NCBI GenBank assembly: GCA_030824725.1
Contig: JAPJRE010000101.1
Coordinates: forward strand, 1 to 10,888
Origin: Sphingomonas sp.
GTDB lineage: Bacteria; Pseudomonadota; Alphaproteobacteria; Sphingomonadales; Sphingomonadaceae
Direction of reading: 5' to 3'
Length of the DNA: 10,888 nucleotides
Part shown: positions 6,957 to 10,888 of the stretch, one piece after another
Layout of the letters: each line of letters opens with the position of its first letter
How positions within the stretch are numbered: position 1 is the stretch's first letter
Made by a program: the position numbers and the translations under genes
The notes under the pieces: model-generated
What the model was told of the DNA's origin: nothing
Seen by the model: the letters and a program-made list of their open reading frames with translations, nothing else
Databases searched by the model: none

Positions 6957-6973
6957 TGGTATTTTGTATACCA
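6957..6973. promoter_or_regulatory. Perfect inverted repeat upstream of the receptor gene
   Basis: TGGTAT, five bases (TTTGT), then ATACCA is a perfect 6-bp inverted repeat, extendable to 8 of 9 matching positions per arm (6954-6976). It lies 20 bases upstream of the receptor ATG in the only AT-rich stretch of the region, overlapping the likely -10. TGGT...ACCA arms recall GntR- or LacI-type operators; that is a resemblance only. It is a good candidate binding site for a substrate-responsive regulator encoded elsewhere. Confidence 0.55.
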
Positions 6974-6996
6974 GATAACAAAGGCAGTCGTGTCAA
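6965..6996 (-). promoter_or_regulatory. Candidate promoter of the TonB-dependent receptor
   Basis: On the minus strand a perfect TTGACA (6991-6996) is followed, after a long 20-base spacer, by TATACA (6965-6970), a 4/6 -10 match; with normal spacing the hexamer would be the poorer TGGTAT. The long spacer and the inverted repeat over the -10 suggest a regulated rather than constitutive promoter. The placement is tentative. Confidence 0.4.
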
Positions 6997-7064
6997 GCGT
7001 TACCCAATGAAATTTCCGGCGTGCCTGCGCAGCTCTGGTCGAACCTCATGAGAGGCAGTGCCCA

Positions 7065-7087
7065 GCGCGTCGTCTGACGATCGGCGC
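7065..7087 (-). terminator. Weak stem-loop after the Rho_N-type small protein gene
   Basis: GCGC (7065-7068) pairs with GCGC (7084-7087), and TCGT (7070-7073) pairs with ACGA (7077-7080) around a three-base loop. The two stems are separated by an unequal internal loop. It starts three bases after the minus-strand TGA at 7091-7093. There is no T-run, so it is only a candidate terminator. The rest of 6997-7064 holds nothing I can identify. Confidence 0.3.
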
Positions 7088-7090
7088 GGT

Positions 7091-7339
7091 TCAGCGTTTC
7101 CGGATTGCTGTCACCAGTTCGTCCTTGTTCATCGTGGAGCGGCCCTCGATGCCGATCTCCCGGGCCTCGTCGTAGAGGTCGGCCTTGCTGCGATCCTCCA
7201 GCCTGCCGCCGCCCGAATCGAGGCTGCCATTGGCCTGCGCATTGGCAATCCGCGCCGCCTTCTCCTTCGAGGCGCCCTCGTCCCGCAGCTTCTCGTAGAG
7301 GTCGTCGTTCTTGATCTGCGCGCCGTGGTCCTTGGCCAT
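7091..7339 (-). CDS. Small Rho-termination-factor N-terminal-like (Rho_N/SAP-type) protein
   Basis: This 82-residue soluble, highly charged protein has two parts. Residues 1-40 (AKDHGAQIKNDDLYEKLRDEG, then SKEKAARIANAQANG) match a small conserved bacterial segment usually seen with Rho_N. Residues 47-82 (LEDRSKADLYDEAREIGIEGRSTMNKDELVTAIRKR) form a helix-extended-loop-helix like Rho_N/SAP domains, which bind nucleic acid. It lacks the Rho ATPase, so it is not Rho itself; its cellular role is unknown. The start ATG (7337-7339) has a near-perfect AGGAGAG Shine-Dalgarno (7345-7351), suggesting strong translation. It is divergent from purF, with 132 bases between the two starts. Family recognition is from motifs, without a profile search. 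Confidence 0.85.
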   Translation of the reverse strand: MAKDHGAQIKNDDLYEKLRDEGASKEKAARIANAQANGSLDSGGGRLEDRSKADLYDEAREIGIEGRSTMNKDELVTAIRKR

Positions 7340-7408
7340 GATCGCTCTCCTTTCTCAGGGGGTTAACCTGCAAAAAGGGTAAACGGTCCTTTTCCGTGTG
7401 ACAGACCG

Positions 7409-7437
7409 GAGACAAAGCGGGACGAAGCGCTTATATG
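7409..7437 (+). promoter_or_regulatory. Candidate purF promoter
   Basis: GAGACA (7409-7414) and TATATG (7432-7437) are each 4/6 consensus matches and sit 17 bases apart. They are placed to start transcription about 28 bases before the purF ATG. No PurR-like palindrome is evident. The intergenic region also has a GGTTAACC palindrome near 7360 on the side of the divergent small gene, with no clear role. Confidence 0.4.
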
Positions 7438-7471
7438 CCCGCCCATCGTCCCCGTTCCCCCCCGAGGGCCA

Positions 7472-8935
7472 ATGCTTACCACACACCCGTTCGATGACGA
7501 CAAGCTGCGCGAAGAGTGCGGCGTATTCGGCGTTTCCAACAGCGAAGGCGCGGCCGCGATGGTCGCGCTGGGGCTGCACGCGCTCCAGCACCGCGGCCAA
7601 GAGGCGGCGGGCATAACCAGCTGGGACGGTCATCAGTTCCATACGCATCGCGCGATGGGCCATGTCGCCGGCAATTTCGATCGCGACGACGTGATCCGCG
7701 CCCTCCCCGGCCTCTCGGCCTGCGGCCATGTTCGCTACGCCACCACCGGCGGCTCGGCGATCCGCAACGTCCAGCCGCTCTACGCCGAGCTGGCCAGCGG
7801 CGGTTTCGCGATCGCGCATAATGGCAACATCTCCAATGCGATGCGGCTGCGGCGCGATCTCGTCCGGCGCGGCGCGATCTTCCAGTCGACCTCGGACACC
7901 GAGGTGATCATCCACCTCGTCGCCACCTCGCAGTACCGCACGCTGATCGATCGGTTCATCGATGCCCTCAAGCAGGTCGAGGGCGCCTATTCGCTGATCG
8001 TGATGACGCCCGAAGGCATGATCGCCTGCCGCGATCCGCTCGGCATCCGCCCGCTGGTGATGGGCCGCCAGGGCGATTCGGTGATCTTCGCCTCGGAAAC
8101 CGTCGCGCTCGACGTGTGCGATGCGCAATATGTCCGCGACGTGGAACCGGGCGAACTGGTGATCGTCAAGGCCAATGGCGAGATGACCAGCCACAAGCCC
8201 TTCGCCCCCCAGGCGCCGCGGCCGTGCATCTTCGAATATGTCTATTTCTCGCGCCCCGATTCGATCAGCGACAGCCGCTCGGTCTATTCGGTGCGCAAGG
8301 CGATCGGCGCGCAGCTGGCGATCGAATCGCCGGTCGACGCCGATCTCGTCGTGCCGGTGCCCGATTCGGGCGTGCCGGCGGCGATCGGCTATGCCCAGCA
8401 GTCGGGCATCCCGTTCGAGCTGGGCATCATCCGCTCGCACTATGTCGGCCGTACCTTCATCCAGCCGGGCGACAAGGTCCGCCACCTTGGCGTCAAGCTG
8501 AAGCACAATGCCAATCGCGAGCTGATCGCCGGCAAGCGCATCGTGCTGATCGACGACTCGATCGTGCGCGGCACCACCAGCCTCAAGATCGTGCAGATGA
8601 TGCACGATGCCGGCGCGAAGGAAGTGCATATGCGCATCGCCTCGCCGCCGACCCGCCACAGCTGCTTCTACGGCGTCGACACGCCCGAGCGCGCCAAGTT
8701 GCTCGCCGCCAAGATGGACGTGGGCGGGATGACCGACTTCATCCATGCCGACAGCCTCGCCTTCGTCTCGATCGACGGCCTGTACAAGGCACTCGGCGAG
8801 GCGCGCCGCGCGGACATCCATCCGAAGTACTGCGACGCCTGCTTCACCGGCGACTATCCGACGACGCTGACCGACCAGGACGAACTGGCCCCGCCGCCGG
8901 ACCAGCTCGCATTGCTCGCCGAGAAGGTCGGCTGA
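7472..8935 (+). CDS. purF: Amidophosphoribosyltransferase
   Basis: PurF transfers the glutamine amide nitrogen to PRPP to give phosphoribosylamine, the committed step of de novo purine synthesis, in the cytoplasm. The 487-residue protein has an N-terminal propeptide of 15 residues that must be removed to expose the nucleophile Cys16 (EE|CGVFGV). The Ntn glutaminase domain follows, with HRGQEAAGI (40-48) and the RYATTGG and HNGNISN segments. The phosphoribosyltransferase domain has the PRPP loop RIVLIDDSIVRGTTS (356-370). Cys252, Cys398, Cys454 and Cys457 match the spacing of the four [4Fe-4S] ligands of the Bacillus-type enzyme, so this is the propeptide-bearing, iron-sulfur form rather than the E. 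coli type. A weak GAGGG precedes the ATG. It is followed after four bases by an SDR gene, probably in one operon. Confidence 0.98.
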   Translation: MLTTHPFDDDKLREECGVFGVSNSEGAAAMVALGLHALQHRGQEAAGITSWDGHQFHTHRAMGHVAGNFDRDDVIRALPGLSACGHVRYATTGGSAIRNVQPLYAELASGGFAIAHNGNISNAMRLRRDLVRRGAIFQSTSDTEVIIHLVATSQYRTLIDRFIDALKQVEGAYSLIVMTPEGMIACRDPLGIRPLVMGRQGDSVIFASETVALDVCDAQYVRDVEPGELVIVKANGEMTSHKPFAPQAPRPCIFEYVYFSRPDSISDSRSVYSVRKAIGAQLAIESPVDADLVVPVPDSGVPAAIGYAQQSGIPFELGIIRSHYVGRTFIQPGDKVRHLGVKLKHNANRELIAGKRIVLIDDSIVRGTTSLKIVQMMHDAGAKEVHMRIASPPTRHSCFYGVDTPERAKLLAAKMDVGGMTDFIHADSLAFVSIDGLYKALGEARRADIHPKYCDACFTGDYPTTLTDQDELAPPPDQLALLAEKVG

Positions 8936-8939
8936 GCCG

Positions 8940-9650
8940 GTGAGCGACGGTCCGCTGGCGGGACAGACCGCCCTCGTCACCGGCGCCAGCCGCGGAATCG
9001 GCGCGGCGACGGCGATCGCGCTGGGATCCGCCGGCGCCCATGTCATCCTCACCGCCCGTACCGCGGGTGGTCTGGAGGAGGTGGAAGACGCAATCTTCCA
9101 GGCCGGCGGCAGCGCGACCATCGCGCCGCTCGACCTCGCCGAGCACGACGCGATCGGGCGCCTCGCCGGCGCGATCGGCGAGCGCTGGCCGACGCTCGAC
9201 ATGCTGGTGCTCAACGCCGGCATGCTCGGCACGCTGAGCGCGGTGAACGCGATTGACTTCGCAGAGTTCGCCAAGGTGCTGGCGCTCAACGTCAGCGCAC
9301 AGGGCGCGATGCTGGCGGCGTTCGATCCGATGCTCCGCAAGGCACCGGCCGCCCGCGTGATCGGCGTCACCTCCAGCGTCGGCCGCACGCCGCGCGCCTA
9401 TTGGGGCGTGTACGGCGCGTCTAAGGCGGCGTTCGAGAATCTGCTGCTCAGCTATGGGCATGAGCTGGAGAATGTCAGCCAGGTCCGGGTCGGCATCGTC
9501 GATCCCGGCGCCACCCGCACCAAGATGCGCGCGCGCGCCTTCCCGGGCGAGGACCCGGCGACAGTGAAGCCACCCGAAGTGGTGGCAGAGCGGATCGTCG
9601 CGCTGATGGCCGGCGGGTTCGAGCGCGGCCATTTCGAGCGGGTCGGCTGA
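8940..9650 (+). CDS. Short-chain dehydrogenase/reductase (SDR) family oxidoreductase
   Basis: This is a classical SDR of 236 residues, an NAD(P)-dependent oxidoreductase whose substrate is not known. The Rossmann motif TGASRGIG is at 14-21, NAG at 92-94, Asn117 is the likely structural/catalytic Asn, and Ser145/Ser146 with Tyr158 and Lys162 (YGASK) complete the active site; DPG (188-190) follows as usual. The start is a GTG at 8940-8942, four bases after the purF stop, with the N-terminus MSDGPLAGQTALVTGA in normal register. Tight spacing implies co-transcription with purF. The stop at 9648-9650 is only four bases from the stop of the convergent EF-hand gene. Arg17 after the glycine motif and Arg40 at the end of the second strand favour NADP(H), as an inference. 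Confidence 0.93.
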   Translation: MSDGPLAGQTALVTGASRGIGAATAIALGSAGAHVILTARTAGGLEEVEDAIFQAGGSATIAPLDLAEHDAIGRLAGAIGERWPTLDMLVLNAGMLGTLSAVNAIDFAEFAKVLALNVSAQGAMLAAFDPMLRKAPAARVIGVTSSVGRTPRAYWGVYGASKAAFENLLLSYGHELENVSQVRVGIVDPGATRTKMRARAFPGEDPATVKPPEVVAERIVALMAGGFERGHFERVG

Positions 9651-9654
9651 CCGC

Positions 9655-10149
9655 TTAATCGTCCTCGTCGCCATTTTCGGGAGCCGGCGCCGGCGCGGGC
9701 GGCGTCGGCTTGCTGCATGCACAGCGCGCCGCCGGCGGCCGGCGCTTCACCGCGGTGGTGGCGAACTCCGCGCGGGTGAGCGTGCCGGACTTGTCCGCAT
9801 CGGCCCCGGCGAACTTGGTGATCGACTTGGTCGCCCATTCCTCGAAGCTGAGCCTGCCGTCGCCATTGGTGTCCAGCCGGGCAAAGGCCTTGTGGCGCGC
9901 GGCGAAATACTCGTCGCGGCTGATCGCCTCGTTACGGTCATGGTCGTAGCGATCGAAACGCTTCTGCTCGCGCGTCTTCGCGTCGGCGATGGGGGCGGCT
10001 TCGGGCAGGGAATCGGGCGACGCGGGCGCGCCGGGCGGCGGCGGGATCACCGCAGCCAGAGGCGTGCGCGCCGGCCCCGGCTGGAACAGCAGGAATCCCC
10101 CAAAGGCCAGCAACAGCGCGGCTGCAGCCCCCACCGCATATCGCCACAT
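9655..10149 (-). CDS. Membrane-anchored or secreted EF-hand protein
   Basis: This 164-residue probable calcium-binding envelope protein has an N-terminal hydrophobic segment (about residues 5-22) that acts as an uncleaved anchor or signal sequence. A Pro/Ala-rich linker (24-55) leads to three EF-hand loops. Loop 1 (69-80, DHDRNEAISRDE) departs from consensus at the Gly position. Loop 2 (93-104, DTNGDGRLSFEE) and loop 3 (117-128, DADKSGTLTRAE) are canonical, each ending in the bidentate Glu. The tail has a CxC (Cys143, Cys145), PAPAPAP repeats and an acidic end, encoded by unusually palindrome-rich DNA. I chose the ATG at 10147-10149, with GGGGG eight bases upstream; an in-frame TTG 15 bases further up is less likely. 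Its role (calcium sensing or structural) is unknown. It lies 56 bases downstream of the next gene on the same strand. Confidence 0.88.
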   Translation of the reverse strand: MWRYAVGAAAALLLAFGGFLLFQPGPARTPLAAVIPPPPGAPASPDSLPEAAPIADAKTREQKRFDRYDHDRNEAISRDEYFAARHKAFARLDTNGDGRLSFEEWATKSITKFAGADADKSGTLTRAEFATTAVKRRPPAARCACSKPTPPAPAPAPENGDEDD

Positions 10150-10205
10150 CCAACATTCCCCCAAGCTCGGGGAACGCTACAGCTTCAGAAGCGTGCAGCC
10201 AAGCC

Positions 10206-10886
10206 CTAGCGGCCGCTGAGGCGATGCCACAGCAGCCGCGCGACGCGCCGGGGGGCGCCGAGCGGCGGCGGCGCGTCTACCGGCAGTGCCAGGTCCATCC
10301 GCGCCCGATGCGCCAGCGCGCCCAGCGCCCGGCCCGGCCGGCTCCAGCGCCGCCCCAAGGCTCGTGCCAGCAGCGGCGCGGCGGCGGTGCGGGCCGCCCG
10401 GGCCTCTTCGCCATCGCCGAGATGGCGGGCAAGATCCGCCAGCGCCCAGCCCTCCCCTCCCTCGGCAAGAGGATCGCCCTGCGCGCTGAGCGCGGTGCCG
10501 GCGGCAACGAACAGGCTCCCCCGCCCCGACCCATAGCGCGCGAGCGCAAGCGCATCGAGCGCCTCCTCCTCGACCAGTACTTCCCAGCCATGGACGATCG
10601 GCACCAGCGACGCGCCGGTGACGCCGCGCGGCAGCAGCTCGGCGGCAAGGCCGCGCAGCACCGGCTCGGCAGGCGGCGGCGCGGTATCGAGCTTGGCCAG
10701 CGCCTCGCGCCACCAGGCGAGCCGCAGCTGGCCTACCGCCGGCTGGCTCGTCGTCCGCAGCAACTGTGCCAGGGCATCGTCGAGCGCAAACAGCGCAGCC
10801 AGCGCCGCCCGCCGGTCGGCGGGGGCATAAGCGAGGATGAGTGCCCGTTCGGGATCCTCGGGCAGGTCGTTCGGGGAAGCGTTCAC
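10206..10886 (-). CDS. Squalene/phytoene synthase family protein, degenerate (NDUFAF6-like)
   Basis: The 226-residue protein belongs to the squalene/phytoene synthase fold by its helical layout and the conserved QLRLAWWREAL (53-63), a motif shared with the NDUFAF6-type branch. The Asp-rich motifs needed for prenyl diphosphate chemistry are poor: only ALDDALA (34-40) at the first position, and DLARHLGDGEEAR (151-163) where an N-x-x-R-D-x-x-E-D type second motif would be expected. The family's synthases are also longer, about 270-350 residues. A catalytic carotenoid or hopanoid role is therefore doubtful; an assembly-factor-like or scaffold role is possible by analogy. The GTG at 10884-10886 lies two bases from the window edge. 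A stop of an upstream gene could overlap it, and the true start could in principle be outside. Family confidence is good; function is unknown. Confidence 0.8.
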   Translation of the reverse strand: MNASPNDLPEDPERALILAYAPADRRAALAALFALDDALAQLLRTTSQPAVGQLRLAWWREALAKLDTAPPPAEPVLRGLAAELLPRGVTGASLVPIVHGWEVLVEEEALDALALARYGSGRGSLFVAAGTALSAQGDPLAEGGEGWALADLARHLGDGEEARAARTAAAPLLARALGRRWSRPGRALGALAHRARMDLALPVDAPPPLGAPRRVARLLWHRLSGR

Positions 10887-10888
10887 TC

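Noticed and set aside
7354..7402. GGTTAACC palindrome and nearby GGGTAAAC as an operator between the small Rho_N-type gene and purF
   Set aside because: The copies are not symmetrically arranged and do not fit a known regulator site; too short to support beyond chance.
7355..9388. Long minus-strand open frame (677 codons) opposite purF and the SDR gene
   Set aside because: It is antisense to two well-supported genes and its translation is low in recognisable motifs; it is a GC-driven artefact.
9747..9941. Alternative-frame reading inside the EF-hand gene
   Set aside because: It is Arg/Ser/Pro-rich with no motif, whereas the chosen frame has three EF-hand loops.
1..10888. A novel defence, mobile or biosynthetic system
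   Set aside because: No integrase, transposase, nuclease, helicase, reverse transcriptase, toxin-antitoxin pair, CRISPR repeat or biosynthetic cluster is visible. The genes are housekeeping, transport and small envelope proteins with uniform composition.

Overview
This window looks like ordinary chromosome from a GC-rich alphaproteobacterium, most likely a sphingomonad. I infer this from the very high GC with long antisense open frames, a large TonB-dependent receptor with a sphingomonad-style plug, a MerR-regulator/acyl-CoA dehydrogenase pair, a purF gene followed directly by a short-chain dehydrogenase, and several small secreted proteins. No database search was possible. I see no tRNA, rRNA, CRISPR array, insertion sequence, phage gene or recognisable defence cassette. 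No gap between genes exceeds about 160 bases.

Layout from left to right. At 1-328 (+) is the 3' part of an unrecognised protein whose stop codon overlaps the stop of the convergent acyl-CoA dehydrogenase (325-2127, -). The dehydrogenase lies just downstream of its likely regulator, a MerR-family protein (2154-2582, -), and the two form a probable fatty-acid or branched-acid catabolic operon. A promoter with an overlapping ACGT-N2-ACGT palindrome precedes merR. Next on the minus strand come a small secreted helical protein (2627-2992), a six-cysteine lipoprotein (3058-3555) and hisI (3552-3914); the last two share an ATGA overlap. A 977-residue TonB-dependent receptor (4003-6936, -) follows. 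It has a strand-specific hairpin just after its stop and a perfect inverted repeat in its promoter region. A small Rho_N-type protein (7091-7339, -) is divergent from purF (7472-8935, +), which is probably co-transcribed with an SDR oxidoreductase (8940-9650, +). The right end carries a membrane-anchored three-EF-hand protein (9655-10149, -) and a degenerate squalene/phytoene-synthase-family protein (10206-10886, -) that reaches the window edge.

Functionally this is a set of independent housekeeping and envelope units: acyl-CoA oxidation with its regulator, histidine and purine biosynthesis (hisI, purF), outer-membrane uptake (the receptor), and small envelope proteins. I found no convincing undescribed multi-gene system. 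The points most worth following are regulatory: the merR operator/promoter that may produce a leaderless transcript, the receptor's inverted repeat, and the G-U-wobble hairpin that is stable only in the minus-strand transcript.
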